Part shown: in pieces, positions 55,623 through 64,000 of the stretch
How positions within the stretch are numbered: position 1 is the stretch's first letter
Layout: every line of letters begins with the position of its first letter
Assembly: GCA_001627335.1 (NCBI GenBank)
Contig: LUPK01000033.1
Span: 62,001 to 126,000 of the forward strand
Direction: 5' to 3'
DNA: 64,000 nucleotides
Source of the DNA: Nocardioides sp. REDSEA-S33_B3
Lineage (GTDB): Bacteria; Actinomycetota; Actinomycetes; Propionibacteriales; Nocardioidaceae
Translations under genes and position numbers: made by a program
The notes under the pieces: model-generated
Database searches by the model: none
Told to the model about the DNA's origin: nothing
The model's input: the letters and a program-made list of their open reading frames with translations, nothing else

Positions 55623-56960
55623 ATGAGTGAGGATCTCCGCGCCCGCGTCCAGTCCGTCCTGCCCGGCATCCGGTCCGACCTCGAGGACCTGGTGCGCATC
55701 GAGTCGGTCAGCGCCGACCCGGAGCGGGCCGGCGAGGTCCAGCGCAGCGCCGAGGCCGTGAAGGCGCTCTTCGACGCCGAGGGCTTCACCTCCTCCATCG
55801 TCAGCGCCGACGGTGGCGCGCCCGCCGTCATCGCGCACAAGGCCGGGCCCGAGGGCGCACCCACCGTGCTGCTCTACGCCCACCACGACGTGCAGCCGGA
55901 GAACGACCACGCCGATTGGGACTCCCCGCCGTTCGAGCCCACCGAGCGCGGCGACCGGCTCTACGCGCGCGGTGCCGCCGACGACAAGGCCGGCATCGCC
56001 GCCCACCTCGGGGCGGTCCGCGTCTTCGGCGACGACCTGCCGGTCAACGTCGTGATGTTCATCGAGGGCGAGGAGGAGGTCGGCTCCGAGACGCTGCCGG
56101 CGCTGCTCGCGGAGCACCGGGAGTCGCTGCGCGCCGACGTCATCGTCATCGCCGACTCCGGCAACTGGGACATCGGCGTCCCGGCGCTGACCACCAGCCT
56201 GCGTGGCCTGGTCCGCATGGACATCGAGGTCCGCACGCTGACCCACGCCGTGCACTCGGGCATGTGGGGCGGCCTCGTGCCCGACTCGCTGATGGCGCTG
56301 AGCCGGGTGATCGCCAGCCTGCACGACGACGAGGGCAACGTGGCGATCGAGGGACTGCACAGCGGGCCCGCCGCGGACGTGGAGTACCCCGAGGACCGCC
56401 TGCGCGCCGAGTCCGGCGCCGCCCCCGGCATCGAGTGGATCGGCTCCGGCTCGGCCGTCGAGCGGCTGTGGACCAAGCCCGCCCTCTCGATCACCGGCCT
56501 CGACGCGCCGAAGGTCGCCGGCGCCTCCAACACCCTCGTGCCCGCCGCCCGGGCCCGCATCTCGATGCGCATCGCCCCCGGCGACACCGCCGAGAACGCC
56601 GTCGCCCGCCTCGTCGAGCACCTCGAGGCGCACACCCCCTGGGGCGCGACGCTCACCCACACCGTCGTCGACACCGGCGAGGCGACCCAGATCGATGCCA
56701 CCGGTCCGGCGTACGACGCCGCCCGCTCGGCCTTCACCGAGGCCTGGGACGGCACCGAGCCGATCGACATGGGCGTCGGCGGGTCCATCCCGTTCATCGC
56801 GGAGTTCCTCGAGGCGTTCCCGCAGGCCAGCGTGCTCGTGACCGGCGTCGAGGACCCCGACACCCGCGCCCACGGCGCCAACGAGGGTCTCCATCTCGCC
56901 GAGTTCGAGCGCGTCGTCCTCGCCGAGACCCTCCTTCTCGCCACGCTCGGCGCCCAGTAG
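55623..56960 (+). CDS. M20 family dipeptidase
   Basis: Zinc-dependent peptidase of 445 residues. The M20 motifs are present: LLYAHHDVQPEN (zinc His and Asp), RGAADDKAGIAA (bridging Asp), FIEGEEEVGSETL (catalytic Glu pair) and VIADSGNW, with the terminal His in HGANEGL. The dimerisation lid is in the middle (about 190-330). It probably cleaves dipeptides, as in carnosinase/CPG2-like members; the precise substrate is unknown. ATG 55623 lies seven bases after TACCGT (55610-55615) with no Shine-Dalgarno site, suggesting a leaderless transcript. Confidence 0.92.
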   Translation: MSEDLRARVQSVLPGIRSDLEDLVRIESVSADPERAGEVQRSAEAVKALFDAEGFTSSIVSADGGAPAVIAHKAGPEGAPTVLLYAHHDVQPENDHADWDSPPFEPTERGDRLYARGAADDKAGIAAHLGAVRVFGDDLPVNVVMFIEGEEEVGSETLPALLAEHRESLRADVIVIADSGNWDIGVPALTTSLRGLVRMDIEVRTLTHAVHSGMWGGLVPDSLMALSRVIASLHDDEGNVAIEGLHSGPAADVEYPEDRLRAESGAAPGIEWIGSGSAVERLWTKPALSITGLDAPKVAGASNTLVPAARARISMRIAPGDTAENAVARLVEHLEAHTPWGATLTHTVVDTGEATQIDATGPAYDAARSAFTEAWDGTEPIDMGVGGSIPFIAEFLEAFPQASVLVTGVEDPDTRAHGANEGLHLAEFERVVLAETLLLATLGAQ

Positions 56961-56998
56961 CCCACCGCCCTCGCTCCCGACCCCTGAGCCCCGGAGTG

Positions 56999-57032
56999 GG
57001 TCGAGCCGGCCTAACAATACGCCGGTTCGACC
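56999..57032. repeat. CCGGC/GCCGG hairpin repeat, copy 4
   Basis: GGTCGAGCCGGC (56999-57010) pairs at 11 of 12 positions with GCCGGTTCGACC (57021-57032) around the loop CTAACAATAC. The GGTCGAGCCGGC start is identical to the unit at 41775. It may serve as the terminator of the M20 gene. Confidence 0.6.
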
Positions 57033-57110
57033 AATCCGGAAGCCCGTCCTGTCCGAATCCCGGCCGGGGGAGTGACGACCGTCACCGCCCCGTCTAGGTT
57101 CGCGACACGG

Positions 57111-57152
57111 GCAGGAGCCCCCGCTCCTGCGCGTCGCACCCGTCCGGGGTGC
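57111..57152 (+). promoter_or_regulatory. Two hairpins in the leader of the molybdenum hydroxylase gene
   Basis: GCAGGAGC (57111-57118) pairs perfectly with GCTCCTGC (57123-57130) around CCCC, followed by GCACCC (57136-57141) with GGGTGC (57147-57152). A TAGGTT hexamer near 57095-57100 could be the -10, putting both hairpins in the 5' leader ahead of ATG 57172. No known riboswitch class was recognised, though the enzyme needs molybdenum cofactor. Confidence 0.45.
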
Positions 57153-57171
57153 CCATGGGGAAGGGGTAGGG

Positions 57172-59550
57172 ATGCACGAGTCCGACACGTCCGCACGCAG
57201 CACGACCGAGCGCTCGCACAGTGACGGGGGAGAGGTGGTGGCGGTCGGACCGGCGGGCCTGGACCGCCGACGGTTCGTCGGCTACGTCCTCGGCGGCGCC
57301 ACCCTCGTCACCGCCGCCGACCTGACGCTGGGCCGGGCACCGGCGCGCGGCGCGGTCCCGTCGCTGCCGCAGATCCCGGAGATCTACGACCTCGAGGACC
57401 TGCAGACCGACGCCGCGCTGCCGACCAGCCAGCTGATCACCGTGACGATCCGCGAGGACGGCACCGCCGCTTTCGAGCTGCCCCGCATGGAGGTCGGGCA
57501 GGGCATCGTCACCTCGACGGCGATGATCCTCGCCGAGGAGCTCGACCTGCCGATGCGCAAGGTCGAGGTCACCTTGGCGCCGGCTCGCCCCGAGCTGATC
57601 TTCAACCAGCTCACCGGCGGCTCCAACACGACCGTCTCGACGTTCACTCCCATCCGGGTGGCCGCCGCCGTGGCGCGGCAGCAGCTGCTCGAGGCGGCCG
57701 CCGCCCGGTTGGGCACCGACGCCGACCGGCTCAGCACGATCTCCGGGACGGTCGTGGACGCCGCCGGCAACGCCATCCCGTATGGCGAGCTGGCGAGCGA
57801 CGCGGCCAGCCAGGTCGTCAAGCAGGTCGGCGTCACGCTGCGTCCGCGCGAGGAGTACCGCGTCATCGGCACCGGTCGCAAGCGCACCGACGCCCGCGCG
57901 GCCGTCACCGGCCAGAAGGACTTCGCGACCGACCTGGACGTCAAGGGGGCCAAGCCCACGATGGTCTGCCGCCCGCCGACGCACCGTGGCCGCCCGGTCC
58001 GGCTGCGCAACCGCAAGCAGATCCTGAAGATGAAGGGCGTCACCCACGTGGCGCAGGTCCCCACCGGCATCGCCGTGCGAGCCAAGACCTTCGGGCAGTG
58101 CATCGACGCGATCCGCAAGATGGACGTCGAGTGGGACCTCGGCGACCTCGCCGGCGAGAACGACGAGTCGATCCTCGAGGGGCTGCGCGCGGCGGAGCTG
58201 CCGATGGCCGTGCCCGACGTGCCGATCCTGGCCGAGCAGGTCGACCTCGGCTTCGAGTTCATGTTCCGCAGCAGCGCCGCGCTGGAGCCGTTCGCCGCGA
58301 TCGCCGACGTGCGCGAGGACCGTGCCGAGATCTGGGCCGGCCTGAAGGTGCCGATCCTGGCCCAGCAGAACATCGCGCAGATCCTGGGCATGTCCCAGGA
58401 CCAGGTGAAGGTCAACGTCGTCACCGGTGGCGGGTCGTTCGGGCACAAGCTCTTCAGCGACCACGCGATCGAGGCCGCGCAGATCTCCCAGGCGATGGGC
58501 AAGCCGGTCAAGCTGATGTGGCACCGCGCCGACGAGCCGCGGCAGGGCCGGATGCACCCGATGTGCACCTCCCGGGTGCGCGCCACGATGCTCGCGGGCC
58601 AGGTGCTCTCCTTCGAGCAGCGCCACACCAGCGTCGTCACCGACTTCAGCCACGGGCTCGGCGAGATCATCACCTCGACGATCGACGAGGCGCCGACCGA
58701 GGTCGGCCGCTACCTCGGCGGTCTGGGGTTCTCCGAGACGATCTTCACCCTCACCCAGGAGCTGCCCTACAACCTCGGAGCGGTCACCCAGCTGCTCAAC
58801 GAGACCGACCAGCGCTTCAGCACCGGCAGCATGCGCAACATCTACAGCCCCGACGTCTGTGTCGCCGCCGAGCTGACGATGGACGAGCTGGCCCGCCGGA
58901 TGGGCAAGGACCCGCTCGAGCTGCGCCTCGAGCTGTGCCGCAACGACCGGGTCCGCGCCGCGATCGAGGCGGTCGCCGAGCGCGGGAACTGGGGCCGGAA
59001 AATGCCGAAGGGCATGGCCCAGGGCATCGCCGTGCACAAGGAGTACAAGGGCTGCACCGCCGTCCTGGTCGAGATCGACTGCCGCCCGCGCACGGTCGAC
59101 CGCAAGGTCCGCAACGCCGTCACCGGCCCGCGTGTCACCAAGGCGGTCATCGCCGTCGACGCCGGACTGGTGATCAACCCGATCGGCCTGGAGGCGCAGA
59201 TGCAGGGCGGGTTCATGGACGGCCTCGCGCTGACGCTGACCAGCAGCTGCCACCTCGAGGACGGCCGCTTCCTGGAGGCCAGCTGGGACAACTACTTCTA
59301 CACCCGGCAGTGGAACGTCCCGCCCGAGATGGAGGTCATCGTGATGGACCCCGACGTCGACCAGCCCGGCGGGGCGGGTGAGGCGGCCGTCGGCTCCTCG
59401 GCCGCTGCGGTGGCCTGCGCGTACGCCCGCGCGACCGGCGAGGTGCCGACCCGGTTCCCGATCAACCACGACACCATCTCGTTCCGTCCCAAGTCCTTCA
59501 TCCCCCCTGTGCCCAAGTCGCCGACCAACGGCCTGAAGTTCACCTACTGA
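57172..59550 (+). CDS. Molybdenum hydroxylase large subunit (isoquinoline 1-oxidoreductase beta / IorB-like), Tat-exported
   Basis: Molybdopterin-binding subunit of a xanthine-dehydrogenase-family enzyme, 792 residues. A Tat signal lies after a 30-residue lead (LDRRRFVGYVLGGATLVTAA; R32-R34). The molybdenum-binding domains include MEVGQGIVTSTAMILAEELD, GGGSFGHKLFSD, and PGGAGEAAVGSSAAAVA with the catalytic glutamate of GGxGE. The order and Tat signal match IorB-type subunits, which pair with a small 2Fe-2S subunit instead of a three-part XDH. The substrate is probably an N-heterocycle or aldehyde. ATG 57172 follows GGGTAGGG. The iron-sulfur partner starts 11 bp downstream. Confidence 0.92.
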   Translation: MHESDTSARSTTERSHSDGGEVVAVGPAGLDRRRFVGYVLGGATLVTAADLTLGRAPARGAVPSLPQIPEIYDLEDLQTDAALPTSQLITVTIREDGTAAFELPRMEVGQGIVTSTAMILAEELDLPMRKVEVTLAPARPELIFNQLTGGSNTTVSTFTPIRVAAAVARQQLLEAAAARLGTDADRLSTISGTVVDAAGNAIPYGELASDAASQVVKQVGVTLRPREEYRVIGTGRKRTDARAAVTGQKDFATDLDVKGAKPTMVCRPPTHRGRPVRLRNRKQILKMKGVTHVAQVPTGIAVRAKTFGQCIDAIRKMDVEWDLGDLAGENDESILEGLRAAELPMAVPDVPILAEQVDLGFEFMFRSSAALEPFAAIADVREDRAEIWAGLKVPILAQQNIAQILGMSQDQVKVNVVTGGGSFGHKLFSDHAIEAAQISQAMGKPVKLMWHRADEPRQGRMHPMCTSRVRATMLAGQVLSFEQRHTSVVTDFSHGLGEIITSTIDEAPTEVGRYLGGLGFSETIFTLTQELPYNLGAVTQLLNETDQRFSTGSMRNIYSPDVCVAAELTMDELARRMGKDPLELRLELCRNDRVRAAIEAVAERGNWGRKMPKGMAQGIAVHKEYKGCTAVLVEIDCRPRTVDRKVRNAVTGPRVTKAVIAVDAGLVINPIGLEAQMQGGFMDGLALTLTSSCHLEDGRFLEASWDNYFYTRQWNVPPEMEVIVMDPDVDQPGGAGEAAVGSSAAAVACAYARATGEVPTRFPINHDTISFRPKSFIPPVPKSPTNGLKFTY

Positions 59551-59561
59551 GGAGACGACCG

Positions 59562-60038
59562 ATGCCCAAGCAGACCTTCGTCCTCAACGGCGAACGCGTG
59601 ACCGTCAAGGTCGCCGACAGCGAGCGCGTCCTGTGGGTCCTCCGGGACCTGCTCGGCGTGACCGGCCCGAAGTACGGCTGCGGGATCAACGTGTGCAAGG
59701 CGTGCACGTCCCACATCAACGGCAAGGCCTTCAACCCGTGCTCGGTGAAGGTGGGTGACCTGCAGCCGGACGACGAGATCACCACCATCGAGGGCCTCGC
59801 CGACACCGCCGACGGTGACCTGCACCCGATGCAGGAGGCCTGGATCGACCGCGACGTGCCGCAGTGCGGCTACTGCCAGCCCGGCCAGATCATGGCCGCG
59901 GTGGCGCTGGTGCGGAAGGTGCAGCGCGAGGGCGGCACGATCACCGAGTCCGACCTCGACGGCATCCGCAACATCTGCCGCTGCGGCACCTACACGCGCA
60001 TCCGCGAGGCGGTGCGCCAGGGCGCGCGCAGGATGTGA
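59562..60038 (+). CDS. 2Fe-2S subunit of molybdenum hydroxylase (IorA-like)
   Basis: The 158-residue electron-transfer subunit binds two [2Fe-2S] clusters: a plant-ferredoxin-type site with [17 protein letters not shown] and FNPC, and the molybdenum-proximal site with [10 protein letters not shown] and [10 protein letters not shown]. No signal peptide is present, so it would be exported folded with its Tat-bearing partner. ATG 59562 has GAGGAGACG upstream, and the 11-bp gap to the large subunit indicates an operon. No FAD subunit is nearby, so an external electron acceptor such as a cytochrome is likely. Confidence 0.95.
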   Translation: MPKQTFVLNGERVTVKVADSERVLWVLRDLLGVTGPKYGCGINVCKACTSHINGKAFNPCSVKVGDLQPDDEITTIEGLADTADGDLHPMQEAWIDRDVPQCGYCQPGQIMAAVALVRKVQREGGTITESDLDGIRNICRCGTYTRIREAVRQGARRM

Positions 60039-60084
60039 GGACCGGCGTACGCCGTCGCAGGCCCGTCCGGAGCCCCGTCGCCGG

Positions 60085-60110
60085 CGCCTGAGCCGACCCG
60101 GGCTCAGGCG
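60085..60110. terminator. Hairpin between the 2Fe-2S gene and the GAF kinase gene
   Basis: CGCCTGAGCC (60085-60094) pairs perfectly with GGCTCAGGCG (60101-60110) around GACCCG. It overlaps the last codons and stop of the minus-strand kinase and follows the plus-strand 2Fe-2S gene by 46 bp, so it can terminate both. Confidence 0.75.
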
Positions 60111-61960
60111 TCGGCGCGGGGCAGCCGCACCGTGAAGGTGCTGCCCTCGCCCGGTGCCGACCGCACGGTGATGCGGCCGCCGTGGCGGTCCACGACCCGC
60201 TTGACGATCGCCAGCCCCAGCCCGGTGCCCGGCTGACGGACCGCCTCGGGGTCCTCGCTGCGGAAGAACTCCTCGAACAGGTGCTCCTGGTCGGCCGCGG
60301 AGATCCCGATGCCCTGGTCGGTGACCTCCAGGACCACCTCGCCGTGCGTCCCGGCGGTCGGGTCCTCGCTGAGCGTGACGCGTACGTCGGTGCCGTCGGG
60401 GGAGTACTTCACGGCGTTCCCCACGAGGTTCGAGACCACCCGCTCCAGGTCGCCGGACTCCCCGCGCACCGTCAGCGGCCGGTCCGGCACGGCCGTGGTC
60501 AGGCGGATGCCGCGCGGTGCCGCCTGCACCGCCACCAGCTCGACGCTGTCGCGCACGACGTCGGTGACGTCGACCGGATCGCAGGCGGTGGGGTGGATCT
60601 CCTCGGTGGCGCGCGCGAGCGCCAGCAGGTCGGTCACGATGTCGAGCAGTCGGCCGCTGGCCCGCTCCATGCCGCGCAGGCTCTTCTCGGCGTCGGGATC
60701 GTCGACGCCGAGGTCGTCCAGGACGTCCTCGAGGATCGAGGCGTAGCCGCGAGCCGCGGCCAGGGGGTTCTGCAGCTCGTGGGCCATGGTGGCGATCAGC
60801 TGCTGGGTGTAGGCCGCGGCCTGCTGCTCGCGGGCGAAGCTGCGGGCGTTCAGCACGGCCCGGCCCAGGTCGTGCCCCATGTCGAGCGCGGTGTCGGCCT
60901 CCTCGTCGGACCAGTCCCCGCGGTCGCGGCGGAACATCAGCATCCGCCCCAAGCACTCGGGACCGGCACCCAGCGGCACCAGTAGCAGGGAGGTGTCGCC
61001 CTTCTCGCGCAGACCGTCGAGCAGGGCGGAGTGCTCCTCGGGAGCGAGCAGGCCCGGAGCGGTGCGCTGCGCCGAGACCACGAGCGCACGCTGACGCGTC
61101 CAGCACCCGTGGGCCAGGGAACGGGCCAGAGCCGACAGGCCGTCGAGGGAGTCGACGTCCTCGTGCTCGTCCAGGAGCACTCGGACGTCGTCGACGCCGA
61201 AGCCCTCCTGTGCGGCCCCGACCGTCGCCTCCAGCAGGCGGTCGAGGTCCAGCTGCGCCGTCGCATCGCGTACGACGCGGCGCGCGGCCGCCGCGAGGCG
61301 CACCTGCTCGGAGAGCCGGCTGCGCTCGATGGCGACGAGCACCGCCTCGCTGGCCTGCCGCGCGTACGTCTCGATCCGTCGGCGCTTGTCCGGGCCGGGC
61401 CGCAACCCGTCCAGGGGCAGGTCCACCCACAAGATGCCCTGGAGCTGCTCGTCCCGGTCGTGGAGCGGCGCGAAGAGCATGTCGTAGGGCTGCCACGCCT
61501 CCGGGTGGTCGACCACGGGCTGCTCGCCGACCCACACGTGCTCGGCGAGCCGGATCGTCCGGTCGTGCGGGAGGAAGCGCAGTCGGCCCCAGTGCTCGGA
61601 CTCGCGGATCCACTGGTCGACGATCTCGCGCGGGGTGACGTCGCCGTCGAGCTCGGCCTGGGCGTCCTCGTCGCCGCTGACGACCAGGAACTCCAGCTCG
61701 TCGCTGTTGCGGAAGACGCTGACCGCGGCGAGCCGGAAGCCGGCCGCGCTGGCCACCCCATCGGTGATCGAGCGCAGGGTCGCACGCAGGTCGGAGTGCC
61801 GGAACAGGTCGGGCACCAGGTCGGGCGCGGGGGTGAGGGGGGTGCCAGGGGTGCCAGGGCTGAAAGGGGTGCCGGCGCTGCCAGGGGTGCCCGCAGCGCC
61901 GGCCCGGGGCGGGGCCGTGGCGTCGGTCGGCACGGTCAGGTGCACGGCGGGTTCTGTCAC
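60104..61960 (-). CDS. GAF-domain sensor histidine kinase
   Basis: Soluble two-component kinase of 618 residues. After a Pro/Gly/Thr-rich start (about 12-45, repeats of GTPG) come two GAF-type sensory domains (about 55-230 and 245-380), a HisKA domain with the phosphorylatable histidine in TMAHELQNPLAAARGY, and an ATPase domain with NLVGNAVKYS, TDQGIGISAAD and GTGLGLAIVKRVVDRHGG. No membrane segment is seen, so it senses a cytosolic ligand or redox signal. No response regulator is adjacent. GTG 61960 is the best start. It is divergent from purF by 213 bp. Confidence 0.93.
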   Translation of the reverse strand: MTEPAVHLTVPTDATAPPRAGAAGTPGSAGTPFSPGTPGTPLTPAPDLVPDLFRHSDLRATLRSITDGVASAAGFRLAAVSVFRNSDELEFLVVSGDEDAQAELDGDVTPREIVDQWIRESEHWGRLRFLPHDRTIRLAEHVWVGEQPVVDHPEAWQPYDMLFAPLHDRDEQLQGILWVDLPLDGLRPGPDKRRRIETYARQASEAVLVAIERSRLSEQVRLAAAARRVVRDATAQLDLDRLLEATVGAAQEGFGVDDVRVLLDEHEDVDSLDGLSALARSLAHGCWTRQRALVVSAQRTAPGLLAPEEHSALLDGLREKGDTSLLLVPLGAGPECLGRMLMFRRDRGDWSDEEADTALDMGHDLGRAVLNARSFAREQQAAAYTQQLIATMAHELQNPLAAARGYASILEDVLDDLGVDDPDAEKSLRGMERASGRLLDIVTDLLALARATEEIHPTACDPVDVTDVVRDSVELVAVQAAPRGIRLTTAVPDRPLTVRGESGDLERVVSNLVGNAVKYSPDGTDVRVTLSEDPTAGTHGEVVLEVTDQGIGISAADQEHLFEEFFRSEDPEAVRQPGTGLGLAIVKRVVDRHGGRITVRSAPGEGSTFTVRLPRADA

Positions 61961-62160
61961 GCGGACGGTCGTCCGATCGGCAAGGGGCAAGGACAGTGGC
62001 TCAGGCAGGATAGACAGAATGCGGCGATACGGGAGGGGGTTTGGCGGGGTTCTGCCCGGACGGCGGAGCCCGGGGCGCCCGACCGTGGCGGTCCGTGCTG
62101 CCCGAGCGTGCCGGTCCGGTCCGCCCGACCCGTGAGTGGGTGACGGGGGCGAGCGGCCCG

Positions 62161-62166
62161 TAGAAT
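62161..62166 (+). promoter_or_regulatory. purF -10 element (leaderless)
   Basis: TAGAAT at 62161-62166 lies seven bases before the GTG at 62174, and no Shine-Dalgarno site is present. It is the best match to the -10 consensus among the pur promoters in the window. Confidence 0.6.
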
Positions 62167-62173
62167 CCGGCCC

Positions 62174-63727
62174 GTGCCCTTCCAGAGCAGTGGCCACAGT
62201 GCCCGCAGGGGCGGCGACGGACGTCTGACGGACGCGCTGGACCCCCAGGACCAGGGACCCCAGGACGCCTGCGGCGTCTTCGGTGTCTGGGCGCCCGGTG
62301 AGGACGTCGCGAAGCTGACCTACTTCGGTCTCTACGCGCTCCAGCACCGCGGCCAGGAGTCGGCCGGGATCGCGGTGAGCAACGGTCGCCAGATCCTGGT
62401 CTACAAGGACATGGGACTGGTCTCCCAGGTCTTCGACGAGACCACGCTGGACTCCCTCAAGGGCCACCTGGCGATCGGGCACTCGCGCTACTCCACGACC
62501 GGCGCCAGCACCTGGCACAACGCCCAGCCGACCTTCCGGCCGACGCCGGACGGCTCGATCGCGCTGGGCCACAACGGCAACCTCATCAACACCCACGAGC
62601 TGCGCGAGGCCGTCGCCGCGCTGCCGGGCCCCGAGGGCGAGCTCGACCTGGCCCAGCGGCCGGGGGAGACCTCGACCAACGACACCAGCCTGGTCACCGC
62701 GCTGATGGCCCACCACCCCGACCAGGGGCTGGAGGAGCGCGCGCTGGAGGTGCTGCCGATGCTGCGCGGCGCCTTCTGCTTCGTGTGGATGAACGAGGAC
62801 ACCCTGTACGCCGCCCGCGACCCCCAGGGCATCCGTCCGCTGGTCCTCGGTCGGCTCGACCGCGGCTGGGTCGTGGCGTCCGAGGACGCCGCGCTGAAGA
62901 CCATCGGCGCCTCGGTCGTGCGCGAGGTCGAGCCCGGGGAGATGCTCGTCATCGACGAGAACGGTCTGCGTTCGCACCACTTCGCCGAGCCGGAGCCCAA
63001 GGGCTGCGTCTTCGAGTACGTCTACCTCGCCCGCCCCGACGCCACCATCGCCGCCCGCAGCGTCCACCAGGCGCGGGTGGAGATGGGCCGGCAGCTGGCC
63101 CGCGAGTTCCCCGTCGAGGCCGACCTGGTGATGCCGGTGCCCGAGTCCGGCACCCCCGCCGCAGCCGGCTACGCCGAGGAGTCCGGCATCCCCTTCGGCC
63201 AGGGGTTCGTGAAGAACGCCTACGTCGGGCGCACCTTCATCCAGCCCAGCCAGACACTGCGCCAGCTGGGACTGCGGCTCAAGCTCAACGCGCTCGAGCA
63301 CATGGTGCGCGGCAAGCGGCTGGTCGTCGTGGACGACTCGATCGTGCGTGGCAACACCCAGCGCGCCCAGATCCGGATGCTGCGCGAGGCCGGCGCCCTG
63401 GAGGTGCACGTCCGCATCTCCAGCCCACCGGTGAAGTGGCCGTGCTTCTACGGCATCGACTTCGCCACCCGCGCCGAGCTGATCGCCAACGGCCTCGACG
63501 TCGAGGAGATCGCGGCCAGCGTCGGCGCCGACAGCCTGGGCTACATCTCCCTGGACGGGATGATCGAGTCGACCGGGCAGCAGCGCTCCGCGCTGTGCAC
63601 CGCCTGCTTCACCGGCGAGTACCCCGTGGAGCTGCCCGACGAGTCCCTGCTCGGCAAGCACCTCCTCGAGGCCACGCTGAGCTCGCCGACGATGGGCCGG
63701 GCGCTCCCGGTCCTCAACAACCCCTGA
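62174..63727 (+). CDS. purF: Amidophosphoribosyltransferase
   Basis: First committed step of purine synthesis: glutamine plus PRPP to phosphoribosylamine. The 517-residue product has a 32-residue lead ahead of the catalytic Cys33 (ACGVFGVWAPGED), suggesting a cleaved propeptide as in the Bacillus-type enzyme. The glutaminase motifs GLYALQHRGQESAG and GHSRYSTTG, the PRPP motif LVVVDDSIVRGNT, and late cysteines (WPCFYG and CTACF) that match a [4Fe-4S] site complete the picture. GTG 62174 is leaderless by its -10 spacing. purM follows after 16 bp. Confidence 0.97.
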   Translation: MPFQSSGHSARRGGDGRLTDALDPQDQGPQDACGVFGVWAPGEDVAKLTYFGLYALQHRGQESAGIAVSNGRQILVYKDMGLVSQVFDETTLDSLKGHLAIGHSRYSTTGASTWHNAQPTFRPTPDGSIALGHNGNLINTHELREAVAALPGPEGELDLAQRPGETSTNDTSLVTALMAHHPDQGLEERALEVLPMLRGAFCFVWMNEDTLYAARDPQGIRPLVLGRLDRGWVVASEDAALKTIGASVVREVEPGEMLVIDENGLRSHHFAEPEPKGCVFEYVYLARPDATIAARSVHQARVEMGRQLAREFPVEADLVMPVPESGTPAAAGYAEESGIPFGQGFVKNAYVGRTFIQPSQTLRQLGLRLKLNALEHMVRGKRLVVVDDSIVRGNTQRAQIRMLREAGALEVHVRISSPPVKWPCFYGIDFATRAELIANGLDVEEIAASVGADSLGYISLDGMIESTGQQRSALCTACFTGEYPVELPDESLLGKHLLEATLSSPTMGRALPVLNNP

Positions 63728-63743
63728 CCCCGACGGGAGTCCC

Positions 63744-64000
63744 GTGAGCGACAGCACCAGCGCCGGCAACGCCTACGCCGAGGCCGGCGTCAGCATCGAG
63801 GCGGCCGACAAGGCCATCGAGCTGATGAAGGTCTGGGTCGAGAAGGCCAAGCGCCCCGAGATGATCGGTGGCCTGGGCGGCTTCGCGGGTCTCTTCGACG
63901 CCAGCGCGCTCACGGCGTACAAGCGCCCGCTGCTGGCCACCTCCACCGACGGCGTCGGCACGAAGGTCGCCATCGCGCAGGCGATGGACGTCCATGACAC
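63744..64000 (+). CDS. purM: Phosphoribosylformylglycinamidine cyclo-ligase, partial (runs off the right edge)
   Basis: AIR synthetase, ATP-dependent ring closure of FGAM. Only the first 85 residues are in the window: NAYAEAGVSIEAADKAIELM, then MIGGLGGFAGLFD and LLATSTDGVGTKVAIAQAMD, the classic PurM N-terminus. GTG 63744 has GGGAG seven bases upstream and lies 16 bp after purF, so the two form an operon. The truncation is due to the end of the window, not a lesion. Confidence 0.95.
   Translation, partial: MSDSTSAGNAYAEAGVSIEAADKAIELMKVWVEKAKRPEMIGGLGGFAGLFDASALTAYKRPLLATSTDGVGTKVAIAQAMDVHD

Overview
The window is a chromosomal segment of a high-GC actinobacterium, most likely Nocardioides or a close relative in the Propionibacteriales. 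The basis is family-level: third codon positions are almost all G or C, GTG starts are common, the heat-shock operon is dnaK-grpE-dnaJ-hspR, and actinobacterial families such as DUF3151, DUF3817 and a sterol-carrier protein beside purF are present. No search was run, so the genus is an inference. Fifty-five protein-coding loci are described. Two are broken (a DedA gene and an MFS transporter) and one (purM) runs off the right edge. No rRNA, tRNA, CRISPR array or complete insertion sequence was found.

Left third (1-31900). The chaperone operon dnaK-grpE-dnaJ-hspR comes first, then a DUF445 membrane protein overlapping an Abi-alpha family protein. Next are a three-gene minus-strand signalling unit ending in a receiver/PAS/histidine-kinase hybrid, and clpB with a clear HspR operator (HAIR) in front. 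After these lie an aminotransferase, pyrE, a DUF368 protein, a damaged DedA gene, an rRNA/tRNA methyltransferase, two tandem secreted M14 carboxypeptidases, fructose-bisphosphate aldolase, a PIG-L deacetylase, a LysR regulator divergent from a YeiH-type exporter, a class I lysyl-tRNA synthetase and a TrmB/LuxR-like regulator. From memory, dnaK operon, clpB, pyrE, TrmH, DedA, fba, DUF3151 and purA are also near one another in Mycobacterium tuberculosis.

Right two thirds (31900-64000). This is the purine region. It holds purA, purD, purB, purC, purS, purQ, purL, purF and purM in order on the plus strand, interleaved with ppc, an acyl-CoA ligase, two cell-wall hydrolase-like proteins, arfB, an endonuclease VIII homologue, an M20 peptidase, a Tat-exported molybdenum hydroxylase pair and a GAF histidine kinase. 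Together the pur genes cover most of the route from PRPP to IMP plus the first step to AMP. purE/K, purN and purH are not in the window. purS and purQ overlap by 4 bp, and most other pur genes carry their own promoter.

Two features recur. First, at least eighteen genes have a -10-like hexamer exactly six or seven bases before the start codon, the pattern of leaderless transcripts; it fixes several starts, including purB and pyrE. Three divergent gene pairs share a spacer of 50 bp or less built this way. Second, nearly every convergent gene junction carries a palindrome or repeat: a 46-bp palindrome (3 copies, arms covary), a 22-bp tandem repeat (2 loci), a perfect 48-bp palindrome, a CCGGCG/CGCCGG hairpin family (4 copies), single long-stem inverted repeats, and a dispersed GGTCGAGGTGCGAGC-type repeat. 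These repeats, the broken DedA beside an intact DUF368 gene, and the DUF445/Abi-alpha pair are the points most worth following.
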